The notes beneath the pieces were generated by a model. The model had not been told where the DNA came from. It was given only the letters and a program-made list of their open reading frames with translations, and did not search any database. The position numbers and the translations under genes were made by a program. Shown here piece after piece: positions 50,658 through 62,125 of a stretch of 64,000 bases of DNA. Every line of letters begins with the position of its first letter. The stretch's first letter is position 1. Source of the DNA: Polynucleobacter necessarius (GTDB lineage: Bacteria > Pseudomonadota > Gammaproteobacteria > Burkholderiales > Burkholderiaceae); the NCBI RefSeq assembly GCF_900095215.1, contig NZ_LT606949.1, positions 1,592,940 to 1,656,939 on the forward strand, in the 5' to 3' direction.

Positions 50658-52331
50658 TTACTTAGCGGGCTTTTGTCCAAACATTTGGTTGATCTGCCAC
50701 TGCTGTGCAATTGAAAGCAAGTTGTTCACAACCCAATATAAAACCAAGCCCGCTGGGAAGAAGAAGAACATGACCGAGAAAACAATTGGCATGTACATCA
50801 TCACTTTCGCCTGAATTGGATCTGGTGGTGTTGGGTTCAACTTGGTTTGCACGAACATGGAAACGGCCATGATGACCGGAAGGATGTAATACGGATCAGG
50901 CACTGAAAGATCATGAATCCACAAAATCCATGGGGCGCCACGCATTTCAACCGAAGACAATAAGACCCAATACAAAGAAATAAATACCGGGATCTGAATG
51001 ACGACCGGCAAGCAACCGCCCAATGGGTTGATCTTCTCCTTGCGGTACAGCTCCATCATGGCTTGATTGAGTTTTTGTGGCTCACCCTTGTACTGTTCTT
51101 TCATGTCAACCAAACGCGGTTGCACCTCTTTCATGCGAGCCATTGATTTGTAGCTTGCGGCCGACAAAGGGAAGAACATCAACTTAATCAAGATGGTTAG
51201 GAGAATGATGGACAACCCCCAGTTGCCAATGTAGGAGTGGATGTTATCCAAAAGCCAGAAAATGGGTTTGGCCAAAATAGTTAAGTAGCCATAATCTTTG
51301 AGCAACTCAAAACCAGGCGCGATCGTTTCTAAAACACGCTCTTCTTGTGGGCCAACAAATAGCTTGGCTTTTTCAACCACCGTAGAGCCTGAAGCAATAA
51401 CACCGAGCGGTGTTTGCATGCCAATTCGATATAAGCCATTATCAATTCTGCCTGCGTAAATATCGCGCGCATCTTTATCGCCTGGAATCCATGCGCTTGC
51501 AAAATAGTGTTGAACCATTGCAATCCATGCTGGCTCACCAGCAGCCACTTGAGTTGGGATGGTGATTTTGTTTTTATCAATCGATGTGAACTCGAGCTTA
51601 TTGAACTTTTCCTTATCGGTATAGGCCGCAGGACCGGTGAAGGTGCTAGCTGAGAAAGCGCCGCCAAATGGGCCGATTTTTTGTTTTTGTGATGCGTCAC
51701 GTACGATCTCTGTATAGAGAACCAGTGGATTTGAATTGTTCGCTGATTGGGTAATGCGATGCCCAACATCCACAACATAGCTACCTGGGTTTAGGATGAA
51801 TGTCTTTTCGAGCTTTACGCCATTGCGCTCACTAGCAAAAACAGCAAACGGTCTGCCTGAACCATCTTTGCCAGACTGAATCAATTTGAAGGCGCTGGTA
51901 TGGTTTGGAAGATCATTGTTGTTTAATGCAATTAAACCTGAACGAGCAAAATACTTGTGTGTAGGTGTGTACTGAAATAGTTCAACCGGCTTGTTTTCAG
52001 CAGTTAAAGATTTCAACAACTTTGCGTCGATTACATTTGCGCCACTTGCACTAATTTCCAGCACTAAAACATCGTTTTGTAGTGTGAACCGTTCTGCGCT
52101 TTCAATCGCGCCACCATTAACCACTGGTGTTGCGGCAACCGCGGGTGAGCCAGAGATTTGCGCAGGAACGTCAATCTTGTTGTTGGCGGCTGTTTTATCT
52201 GCAGCAACCGGTGCGCTTGCTGTGGTGCCACCAAACAAAGATGGCTTTCCTTCATGAACCTGCCAATTGTTGTAGAGCATCAAACCCGACATCGAGAATA
52301 CTGCCCAAAGAATTGTTTTTTTAAAGTCCAT
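50658..52331 (-). CDS. yidC: Membrane protein insertase YidC
   Basis: 557 residues: N-terminal TM (ILWAVFSMSGLMLYN), large periplasmic domain, then the conserved five-helix core with NWGLSIILLTILIKLMFFPL, QPKLNQAMMELYRKEKINPL-like cytoplasmic hairpin and GCLPVVIQIPVFISLYWVLL. Inserts proteins into the inner membrane. Confidence 0.97.
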   Translation of the reverse strand: MDFKKTILWAVFSMSGLMLYNNWQVHEGKPSLFGGTTASAPVAADKTAANNKIDVPAQISGSPAVAATPVVNGGAIESAERFTLQNDVLVLEISASGANVIDAKLLKSLTAENKPVELFQYTPTHKYFARSGLIALNNNDLPNHTSAFKLIQSGKDGSGRPFAVFASERNGVKLEKTFILNPGSYVVDVGHRITQSANNSNPLVLYTEIVRDASQKQKIGPFGGAFSASTFTGPAAYTDKEKFNKLEFTSIDKNKITIPTQVAAGEPAWIAMVQHYFASAWIPGDKDARDIYAGRIDNGLYRIGMQTPLGVIASGSTVVEKAKLFVGPQEERVLETIAPGFELLKDYGYLTILAKPIFWLLDNIHSYIGNWGLSIILLTILIKLMFFPLSAASYKSMARMKEVQPRLVDMKEQYKGEPQKLNQAMMELYRKEKINPLGGCLPVVIQIPVFISLYWVLLSSVEMRGAPWILWIHDLSVPDPYYILPVIMAVSMFVQTKLNPTPPDPIQAKVMMYMPIVFSVMFFFFPAGLVLYWVVNNLLSIAQQWQINQMFGQKPAK

Positions 52332-52337
52332 TTACAT

Positions 52338-52580
52338 TCACTTAAGTTGGTGTTGTGTATCTTTTAAAGCAGGGTCATATCCGCCATGCGTCCATGGGTT
52401 GCAGCGCAAAATGCGCCACATCATTAAGCCAAAGCCTTTCATAAAGCCGTAATAGCTAAAGCAGTCACAAGCATATTGCGAACAACTAGGTACGTATTTA
52501 CAGTGCATACCCAAGTATGGGCTAAGAGTTAGTTGATAAACTTTGACCAACTTGATTGCAGCATTATTTAAAACGCGCAC
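52338..52580 (-). CDS. yidD: Membrane protein insertion efficiency factor YidD
   Basis: 80 residues with the DUF37 pattern: VYQLTLSPYLGMHCKYVPSC, SQYACDCFSYYGFMKG and RILRCNPWTHGGYDP. Encoded 3 bp after rnpA and 6 bp before yidC, the normal order. Confidence 0.95.
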   Translation of the reverse strand: MRVLNNAAIKLVKVYQLTLSPYLGMHCKYVPSCSQYACDCFSYYGFMKGFGLMMWRILRCNPWTHGGYDPALKDTQHQLK

Positions 52581-52582
52581 CC

Positions 52583-52900
52583 TTAAATCAACCCTGAAAT
52601 TTGAGAGAGTAGCATTTCTTTTTCTTTTTTCCGAAGCCTGCCCCGCGTCTCGCGACCAATTGGCTTTTTGAGCTTAACCACAACATCTTTATTTAAGGCG
52701 TTGGCTTGGGCTGCCCAAACTAATTCGCGAATCATCCGCTTGAGGCGGTTTCGGTCAACCGCTCTTTTGGCTAGCTTCTTTGCTACCGCCACACCCAAAT
52801 CGGGATTAGCGCCTTCTTGGGCGGGTGCAGCATACACACCCCAATACAAACTTGTCTTTGGGCATATTTTTAGTAATTCAGAAATCCTTGCGCTATTCAA
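52583..52900 (-). CDS. rnpA: Ribonuclease P protein component (TTG start)
   Basis: 105 residues; signature LGVAVAKKLAKRAVDRNRLK with the RNR motif, then RMIRELVW. The frame starts with TTG at 52900, 8 bp from the rpmH stop; no ATG is available upstream in frame. Protein part of the tRNA 5'-processing enzyme. Confidence 0.92.
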   Translation of the reverse strand: MNSARISELLKICPKTSLYWGVYAAPAQEGANPDLGVAVAKKLAKRAVDRNRLKRMIRELVWAAQANALNKDVVVKLKKPIGRETRGRLRKKEKEMLLSQISGLI

Positions 52901-52908
52901 TGACTAAA

Positions 52909-53043
52909 TTAAACAGCCAAACGCTTGCGGCCCTTTTCGCGACGTGCGTTCAATGCGGCGCGTCCGCTTTTGGTTTTCATACGAATACGAAAGCCGTGAG
53001 TGCGCTTACGACGGGTTACTGAGGGTTGGTAAGTTCTTTTCAT
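52909..53043 (-). CDS. rpmH: 50S ribosomal protein L34
   Basis: 44 residues, [18 protein letters not shown] at the start and KGRKRLAV at the end, matching L34. GATCGATC precedes the ATG. A TTGACC at about 53090-53095 (minus strand) is a possible -35. First gene of the rpmH-rnpA-yidD-yidC cluster. Confidence 0.97.
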   Translation of the reverse strand: MKRTYQPSVTRRKRTHGFRIRMKTKSGRAALNARREKGRKRLAV

Positions 53044-53179
53044 GATCGATCCCTGGAAAACCAAGTATTTTCCTTGTTGCAGAGCAAAAGGTCAATCCAT
53101 TTTGATGAATATGTAGGTGTTTTTCTCTATTTTTCCTTAAATGTATCTTAAATCATTAATTTCAATAGAGAATTTTTGA

Positions 53180-53230
53180 TTATTCACAAGTTATACACAG
53201 CTTTTCCACGTTTTTGTGGCTTGTGGATAA
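53180..53230. promoter_or_regulatory. DnaA-box cluster in the dnaA promoter region
   Basis: Three 9-mers match TTATNCACA: TTATTCACA at 53180-53188, TTATACACA at 53191-53199, and TGTGGATAA (reverse of TTATCCACA) at 53222-53230. The position just before dnaA suggests autoregulation and possibly the first half of a bipartite origin. Confidence 0.8.
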
Positions 53231-53231
53231 C

Positions 53232-53262
53232 TTTGGAGGATCGCTACAATGGATCCTCCAAA
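53232..53262 (+). promoter_or_regulatory. Perfect 11-bp inverted repeat over the dnaA leader
   Basis: TTTGGAGGATC and GATCCTCCAAA flank a 9-nt loop (GCTACAATG). The left arm contains the only GGAGGA Shine-Dalgarno-like sequence, so the hairpin would hide it in the mRNA. It ends 3 nt before the dnaA ATG. Confidence 0.75.
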
Positions 53263-53269
53263 AATATGA
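53249..53269 (+). CDS. Putative six-codon leader ORF overlapping the dnaA start
   Basis: ATG at 53249 follows GGAGGA by 8 nt, encodes MDPPKI and stops with a TGA that overlaps the dnaA ATG as ATGA. Translation of the leader could open the hairpin and couple to dnaA. Not proven; dnaA has no other good ribosome-binding site. Confidence 0.45.
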   Translation: MDPPKI

Positions 53270-54690
53270 GCAACCTACACAATCCCCCCGCCTTGAATTC
53301 AATTACCCCACTGGGGTTTTGGGATGATGCTATCAGCATTTTATCCCGCGAACTGTCTCCCCAACAGTTTAAAACATGGATTCAACCATTAACCCTATTA
53401 TCTTTTATTGAAAGTGATCACTCACTAATAATAGGAGCGCCAAATCGATTTAAGTTGGATTGGATTAAAAAAACGTTTTCCGACCGATTTCAGGAGTTGG
53501 CCTCCCAATATTTTGGTCGCCCCATAAATGTTAGTTTTGCGCTTGCGGCGGAGGCCAAACCAACAATAAATACAAAAACGCTAGCCGAAGAGTTACCGCA
53601 AAATACCACAACCCCTGCAACTTTGGAGCCGGTAATTTCCGTTGAAGAAGGGGGGTTTGAAATAGAGGATCACTCAAAATTAAATCCAAACTTAACTTTT
53701 GAGACCTTTGTTACCGGAAAAGCCAATCAACTAGCTAGGGCGGCCTCAATTCAGGTTGCCAACAATCCAGGCACATCCTATAACCCTATGTTTTTATACG
53801 GCGGGGTTGGTTTAGGGAAAACCCATTTAATTCATGCGATTGGCAATCACCTTCTTAAGGACAAGCCCAATGCCCGCATTCGCTATATTCATGCGGAGCA
53901 ATATGTCTCTGATGTAGTGCGCGCCTACCAGCAAAAGGCTTTTGACCGCTTTAAGCGCTACTACCACTCTCTCGACCTTCTATTAATTGATGATATTCAG
54001 TTTTTTAGCGGCAAATCGAGAACTCAAGAGGAGTTTTTTTATGCTTTTGAGGCCCTGTTAAGCAACAAATCTCAAGTCATCATTACTAGTGATACTTATC
54101 CCAAAGAAATGGCTGGAATTGATGACCGCCTGATCTCACGTTTTGATTCTGGATTAACGGTCGCAATTGAGCCGCCAGAACTGGAAATGCGGGTAGCAAT
54201 TTTGATGAAGAAGGCAATTAGTGAGGGCATCCCTATGAGTGAAGATGTCGCCTTCTTTGTAGCCAAACACCTCCGCTCCAATGTTCGGGAGCTTGAGGGC
54301 GCCCTAAGGAAGATTTTAGCTTTTGTGCGTTTTCATGGGCGCGAAGTCACTATTGAGGTTGCCAGGACGGCCCTCAAAGACCTGCTTTCTATTCAAAATC
54401 GTCAAATCTCGGTTGAAAACATTCAAAAAGCGGTTGCTGATTTTTATAGCATTAAGGTTGCCGACATGTATTCCAAAAAACGTCCGGCCAATATCGCCAG
54501 ACCACGTCAAATTGCAATGTTTATGGCTAAAGAGTTAACTCAAAAGAGTTTACCGGAGATTGGTGAGTTATTTGGCGGTCGAGATCACACAACCGTTTTG
54601 CATGCCGTTCGCAAGATTGCAGACGAGCGAGCCCATGACAGCCAGCTAAATCATGAGATTCATGTGATTGAACAAACCTTAAAGACTTAA
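53266..54690 (+). CDS. dnaA: Chromosomal replication initiator DnaA
   Basis: 474 residues from ATG 53266. Domain I ([20 protein letters not shown]), linker, AAA+ domain with [18 protein letters not shown] (Walker A) and [12 protein letters not shown] (Walker B), and domain IV with the DnaA-box-binding [15 protein letters not shown]. The frame is open upstream to 53176 but [10 protein letters not shown] fits the family start. Confidence 0.97.
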   Translation: MSNLHNPPALNSITPLGFWDDAISILSRELSPQQFKTWIQPLTLLSFIESDHSLIIGAPNRFKLDWIKKTFSDRFQELASQYFGRPINVSFALAAEAKPTINTKTLAEELPQNTTTPATLEPVISVEEGGFEIEDHSKLNPNLTFETFVTGKANQLARAASIQVANNPGTSYNPMFLYGGVGLGKTHLIHAIGNHLLKDKPNARIRYIHAEQYVSDVVRAYQQKAFDRFKRYYHSLDLLLIDDIQFFSGKSRTQEEFFYAFEALLSNKSQVIITSDTYPKEMAGIDDRLISRFDSGLTVAIEPPELEMRVAILMKKAISEGIPMSEDVAFFVAKHLRSNVRELEGALRKILAFVRFHGREVTIEVARTALKDLLSIQNRQISVENIQKAVADFYSIKVADMYSKKRPANIARPRQIAMFMAKELTQKSLPEIGELFGGRDHTTVLHAVRKIADERAHDSQLNHEIHVIEQTLKT

Positions 54691-54698
54691 TTTGTGTT

Positions 54699-54885
54699 TG
54701 TGGATAACCCAAGGGATAAGTTTGGGGATTGGTTGTGGATAAAGTGTGGAAAGACTCCGCTTCATGCAAAAATAGGGTGTTGATAAAAAGTTATCCCCGT
54801 TTTATGCAGTCCTTATACAAAAGTTTTCCACAGGTTTTTTATCGTTTAAGATGTTATTTTATAAAGGTTTTTTGACTTATCCACA
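54699..54885. promoter_or_regulatory. Probable oriC: DnaA boxes between dnaA and dnaN
   Basis: Exact or near 9-mers: TGTGGATAA at 54699-54707 and 54734-54742 (reverse), TTATCCCCG at 54791-54799 (weak), TTATACAAA at 54813-54821 (weak), TTTTCCACA at 54824-54832 (one mismatch) and TTATCCACA at 54877-54885 (perfect). The 247-bp gap between dnaA and dnaN is AT-rich and is the usual origin location. Confidence 0.82.
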
Positions 54886-54898
54886 GAATTTCAATCCA

Positions 54899-54919
54899 TT
54901 ATTACTATTATTACTAATA
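54899..54919 (+). promoter_or_regulatory. DnaA-trio-like triplet repeat (putative unwinding element)
   Basis: Seven consecutive triplets of TTA, CTA or ATA start 13 nt after the perfect DnaA box at 54877-54885. The opposite strand reads as 3'-(A/G)AT repeats, the pattern of DnaA-trios that guide strand opening at bacterial origins. Confidence 0.6.
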
Positions 54920-54937
54920 TACAAGGATTTAAAAGTA

Positions 54938-56053
54938 ATGCAACTCATTAACACTTCACGCGATCACTTACTAAAACCCCTTCAGGTTGTTAGTGGAATT
55001 GTTGAACGTAGACACACACTCCCAATCTTGACAAATCTTTTGTTTAAAAAGATTGGTGAAAAAGTTTCTTTCATCTCCACTGATATTGAAATTCAAATTA
55101 CAACCAACGCTAACTTTGGTGTTGGTGCGGAGGATGTCACGACGACCGTAGCCGCAAGAAAATTACTGGATATTTTGCGCGCCCTACCAGATGGACCGGT
55201 ATCTTTGAGTTTAAAAGATAACAAAATGGTGATGCAGAATGGTAAAAGTCGTTTTTCATTACAGACACTTGCCGCAACCGAGTTTCCCGTAATGCAGAGT
55301 GTTGGTGAAGTTACTGCCGCATGGAAGATGTCTCAAAAAAGCTTCCGTCAACTCATTAGCCAAGTACATTTTTCGATGGCGCAACAAGATATTCGTTATT
55401 ACCTGAACGGCATGTTGTTAGTGATTGAGGGTAAAGAGGTTGTTGCGGTTGCAACCGATGGTCATCGTCTTGCTTATTCACAAGTTGAGCTGGCGGAAGC
55501 ACCCTCAGGATCCGGTCAGAAGCAGGAAATTATTATTCCACGCAAAACCATCTTAGAGTGTCAACACTTACTTGAAGACTCTGATGAGCCTCTTGAGATC
55601 AGCATGACTGCAAATCAAGTGAAGTTTTCTTTTTGGGATATTGAGTTAATCTCAAAATTAGTTGAAGGTAAGTTTCCAGATTTCCAGAGAGTTATTCCAA
55701 AAGGACAAAAAAATTCCTTAGTGGTTGGACGCGATGCGTTGCAATCAGCACTTCAACGGGCCGCCATTCTAACTACGGACAAATTTAAAGGTGTTCGCTT
55801 TTCCTTATCCCCTGATCGCATCACAATTCAATCCACCAATGCTGAGCAAGAAGAGGCGCAAGAAGAGATTGAAACTGAATACGCAGGAGATGCTGTGGAG
55901 ATCGGGTTTAACGTGAGTTACTTACTTGACGTTTTATCAAACCTAAAGAATGAAAAAATTCAAATGAGTTTGGGTGATGCAAACAGCAGTGCTGTGATTA
56001 CTCTGCCTGGCTCAGAGAGCTTTAAGTATGTTGTGATGCCAATGCGTATTTAA
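54938..56053 (+). CDS. dnaN: DNA polymerase III beta subunit (sliding clamp)
   Basis: 371 residues from ATG 54938 (QLINTSRDHLLKPLQVV), preceded by AAGGA at 11 nt. Three clamp repeats; IPRKTILECQHLL and C-terminal YVVMPMRI (clamp end) are conserved. The frame upstream of this ATG runs through the triplet repeat and is not coding. Confidence 0.97.
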   Translation: MQLINTSRDHLLKPLQVVSGIVERRHTLPILTNLLFKKIGEKVSFISTDIEIQITTNANFGVGAEDVTTTVAARKLLDILRALPDGPVSLSLKDNKMVMQNGKSRFSLQTLAATEFPVMQSVGEVTAAWKMSQKSFRQLISQVHFSMAQQDIRYYLNGMLLVIEGKEVVAVATDGHRLAYSQVELAEAPSGSGQKQEIIIPRKTILECQHLLEDSDEPLEISMTANQVKFSFWDIELISKLVEGKFPDFQRVIPKGQKNSLVVGRDALQSALQRAAILTTDKFKGVRFSLSPDRITIQSTNAEQEEAQEEIETEYAGDAVEIGFNVSYLLDVLSNLKNEKIQMSLGDANSSAVITLPGSESFKYVVMPMRI

Positions 56054-58561
<2,508 letters not shown>

Positions 58562-58563
58562 AT

Positions 58564-59052
58564 ATGGCATCTCAAAAATTGAAACCACCAAAGGTGGATC
58601 GATCCTCTATTGTTGTGAAATCTTCACCGATTCATGGCAAAGGCGTTTTTGTTGTTAAACCTATTAAAAAAGGCCAGGCAATTATTGAATATAAGGGCGA
58701 GCGCATTAGTTGGAAGTTGGCTAAAAAACGGCATCCGCACGACCTCAAAGACCCCAATCACACCTTTTACTTTTCATTAGAAGATGGGCGAGTAATTGAC
58801 GCCAATCATGGTGGCAATGCGGCGCGCTGGATTAATCACTCTTGCGAACCAAGTTGTGAAACTCGCGAAGATAATTTTGAAGGTGAGCCAAGGGTCTTTA
58901 TTTACGCCAAGCGCGCCCTTAAAGTGGGAGAGGAGTTGTTTTATGACTACTCGCTGGATATCGAGGGCAAGATCACCAAGCAGATGAAAAAAGATTATGA
59001 GTGTCGTTGCGGCGCCAAGAAATGTCGTGACACCATGCTTGCAGGCAAATGA
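58564..59052 (+). CDS. SET-domain protein methyltransferase
   Basis: 162 residues: SSPIHGKGVFVVKPIKKGQA at the SET start, IEYKGERIS, cofactor motif ARWINHSCEPSCE (NHSC), EELFYDYSLD with catalytic Tyr, and a post-SET cysteine cluster YECRCGAKKCRDTML (CxC..C) that with the NHSC Cys could hold zinc. All catalytic elements of lysine methyltransferases are present. The target in bacteria is unknown; HU-type or ribosomal proteins are guesses. Starts 2 bp after gyrB, so likely co-transcribed. Confidence 0.88.
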   Translation: MASQKLKPPKVDRSSIVVKSSPIHGKGVFVVKPIKKGQAIIEYKGERISWKLAKKRHPHDLKDPNHTFYFSLEDGRVIDANHGGNAARWINHSCEPSCETREDNFEGEPRVFIYAKRALKVGEELFYDYSLDIEGKITKQMKKDYECRCGAKKCRDTMLAGK

Positions 59053-59068
59053 ATTAAATAAACCCCAT

Positions 59069-59284
59069 ATGTTGTTTGTAACAATCCAAGAGCTAGAGGC
59101 CGCCATTAACTATTGGCGTAGTCAGTCACCATCGGCAGGTGATGAGTTGCGCCTTTGCCCAGAAGCTTCTGCGCTTGCAAAACTTTACGCATTGATGATT
59201 GTTCAGGGTCCCCAACGGGTGCCGGTAGATGTGTTGGATGATTTGGCTCGCTCAGCCATTCAACAATTTCAAAAAATCTCGTAA
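59069..59284 (+). CDS. DUF3717 family protein
   Basis: 71 residues; TIQELEAAINYWRSQSPS, CPEASALAKLYALMIV and LDDLARSAIQQF match DUF3717. Function unknown; short helical protein. Located 16 bp after the SET-domain gene. Confidence 0.82.
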   Translation: MLFVTIQELEAAINYWRSQSPSAGDELRLCPEASALAKLYALMIVQGPQRVPVDVLDDLARSAIQQFQKIS

Positions 59285-59392
59285 ATATTTTTTGTGTCCC
59301 TGCGCCAAGATTTTTAGGGTTATTGCTATATATATGGCAAACCAATCTTGGAGTATTCTCATATTTTTGCTCCCAAGTATGGGGTAGAGGGT

Positions 59393-60159
59393 ATGAGATT
59401 GCACGAAACAATATTAAAAACAATTGGATTGGGCAAATCCTTCAAAGGGTTTTCTGCGGTCACCGATGTGAATTTAGATGTCACCCGGGGAACCATTCAC
59501 GCCTTAATTGGTCCGAATGGGGCGGGCAAGACCACATCTTTAATTTATTAACCAAGTTTTTGGTGACCAGTAGCGGCCAAATTTTGTTTACTGGTTTTGA
59601 TATCACCAATGAGGCAGCCGCACAGATTGCCCGGCGCGGTGTTATTCGCTCTTTTCAGATTTCAGTAGTGTTCCCACATTTGACGGTTTTGGAGAATGTT
59701 CGTGTTGCACTACAGCGAGGATTGGGCACCGAATTGTACTGTTGGAAATCAGGAAACTCTCTAAACGTGCTCAATGAACGAGCTTTAGAGCTTTTGCATG
59801 ATGTTGGCCTCGAGGATTTCGCTCATGAGGAAACCTTGAATTTAGCTTAAGGCCGCAAAAGAGCCCTAGAAATAGCCACTACATTGGCTATGGAGCCAGA
59901 GTTTATGCTTCTGGATGAGCCAACCCAAGGTATTGGTCGCGAAGATGTAGAGCGTGTAACAGAGTCGATTGATCGCGTCGCTAAGGGTCGCACGATTTTG
60001 ATGGTTGAACACAATATGAAGGTGGTTGCTTCGATTGCCGATCGAATAACTGTGTTGCAGCGAGGCTCCATTTTGGCTGAGGGCTATTATAACGAGTTTT
60101 CTAATAACCCACTCGTTGTTGAGGCTTACATGGGTAGCCATGGGGGAGACAACCTATGA
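59393..60159 (+). pseudogene. livG: Branched-chain amino acid-type ABC transporter ATPase (LivG), broken
   Basis: Start MRLHETILKTIGLGKSFKGF and Walker A LIGPNGAGKTT are intact, but an indel at about 59534-59545 shifts the frame to FNLLTKFLVTSSGQILFTG. TAA (59848-59850) replaces a residue in NLA-GRKRALEIATTLA (usual Tyr). Walker B PEFMLLDEPTQGIGREDVER and C-terminal VVEAYMGSHGG follow in frame. Ends with ATGA overlap to the next ATPase gene. Confidence 0.85.
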
Positions 60160-60859
60160 GCACCATGGCATTATAGGTTAAGAATCTAGAGTCTTGGTAT
60201 GGCGAGACTAATATTTTGCACGGCGTTAATTTTGCGGTTCGTGATGCCGAGGTGGTTACCTGGCTTGATAGAAATGTTGCTGGACGCAGCAACATTTTAA
60301 CAACCATTCTGGGGTTAACTAGTAAACGAACGGGTTCAGTAGAGATCTATGGCGCAGAGACCATCTCAATGCCCACCTACAAAATTGCTCGCTTTGGCGT
60401 GGGTTTTTTCCCGAAGAGCGCGGAATCTTTGCTAGCTTAAGCACCGAAGAAAATTGACTGTTACTGCCGGAAATAGCTCCTGTCGGCATGGGTTTGGATG
60501 AGATTTATGAAATGTTCCAAAACCTGTATGAAAGAAGAAATAGTCCAGGCACGCGTTTATCTGGCGGAGAGCAGCAGATGCTAGCAACGGCGCGAATCTT
60601 AAGGACTAGTGCCAAATTATTATTGCTCGATGAGATTACCGAAGGTTTGGCCCCCGTGATTGTGCAGAAGTTAGATGAAGTGGTTACCAGCTTACGTAAT
60701 AAGGGCTTCACCATTGTTTTGGTCTAGCAAAATTTCCGTTTTGCGGCATCCTTGACTGAGCGTCATTATGTGGTGGAGCATGGAAATGTAGTTGAGGTTG
60801 TGAATCAGAATGAGCTTGCTGAAAAGGAGGCCTTATTCAACGAGTATCTTGGTGTTTAG
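60156..60859 (+). pseudogene. livF: Branched-chain amino acid-type ABC transporter ATPase (LivF), broken
   Basis: Lesions in order: TAG at codon 7 (60174-60176); Walker A damaged (LDRNVAGRSN in place of LGRNGAGKST-type); shift near 60405-60412 after GVGFFP; TGA at 60455-60457 after STEEN; TAG at 60725-60727 between TIVLV and QNFRFAASL. Signature LSGGEQQMLATARIL and LLLDEITEGLAP remain. C-terminus NEYLGV ends at 60859. Confidence 0.86.
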
Positions 60860-60881
60860 TGGATTTCTATAGGAGACGGTA

Positions 60882-62109
60882 ATGAAGTTAAAGCAAATAA
60901 CTGCGTGTCTGGTTGCGGCGGCCATATTTTTTTCCAATCCAGCATTTGCGCAAAACGCACTGAAAGTTAGTGGCGATGTTATTAAGATTGGCGTGTTGAC
61001 CGATCTTTCATCAACCTATTCTGACATGGCTGGTTCTGGCGCGGTCATTGCGGCAAAGATGGCGATTGCCGATTTTTCTAAAGACGGCACTGTGATTGGA
61101 AAAAAGATCGAGCTAGTTAGTGCTGATCACCAAAATAAGGCTGATATCACAGCCAACAAGGCACGCGAGTGGTATGACAAAGATGGCGTAGATGTGATTG
61201 TTGAGTTGGTATCAACCAACGTTGCTTTGGCTGTAATGGAAGTGGCCGAACAAAAGAACAAGATTACTTTGGTTTCTGGTGCAGCCTCTTTGCCAATTAC
61301 CAATGAAAAATGTACCGCTACTAACGTGCATTGGACTTATGACACGTATGCGCTTTCCAAATGGCACCGCTAAGGCTGTTGTAAAGCAGGGCAAGAAAAA
61401 TTGGTACTTCATTACTGCTGACTATGCTTTCGGTGCAGCTTTAGAGCAAGACGCAACCAACGTTGTTAATGCAAACGGCGGCAAAGTATTGGGAACTAGT
61501 AAACACCCGTTTCCAAACGGCGACTTTTCTTCTTATCTTTTGAAGGCTCAAGCAAACGGCGCGGATGTGGTTGCTTTAGCTAATGCTGGTCAAGACACTA
61601 TTAACAGTGTTAAGAAAGCCTCCGAGTTTGGCATCAACAAAACACAAACCGTTGTTCCCCTGCTAATGTTTATGACTGATGTTCACTCTTTGGGTTTCAG
61701 TGCCGCACAAGGCATATGCCTTACAGAAGGTTTCTATTGGGACAAGGATGAAAAGACCCGCGCTTGTGCGAAGCGCTTCATTTTGCAACACAAGCGTATG
61801 CCATCTAGCGTTCAGGCCGGCGTTTACTCGTCTGTTCTCGCCTACTTAAATGATGTACAAAAGGCCGGCACTGATGACACTCAAGCGATTATGAAAGCCT
61901 TGAAGTCCACTAATATTGATGACGGCCTCTTCAATGGCAAGATTCGTGCTGACGGCAAATTTGAGCATGATATGTATTTGTTGGAAGTGAAGAAGCCATC
62001 TGATTCTAAGAGCCCATGGGATTATTACAACGTCAAGGCGGTGATTCCTGCTGCTGAAGCGACTCAACCAGTTTCATTGTCACGATGCAAGCTGGTTACT
62101 AACAATTAA
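60882..62109 (+). pseudogene. livK: Branched-chain amino acid-type substrate-binding protein, frameshifted
   Basis: Periplasmic binding protein: signal peptide ITACLVAAAIFFSNPAFA, then IKIGVLTDLSSTYSDMAGSG. An extra A near 61357-61361 shifts from HWTYDTYALS to NGTAKAVVKQGKKNWYFI; the C-terminal lobe continues to 62109 (SPWDYYNVKAVIPAAEA). AGGAGA precedes the ATG. Repaired length about 408 residues. Ligand not determined; the family includes leucine, urea and aromatic-compound binders. Confidence 0.84.
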
Positions 62110-62125
62110 TTGATCTCTATCTCGT

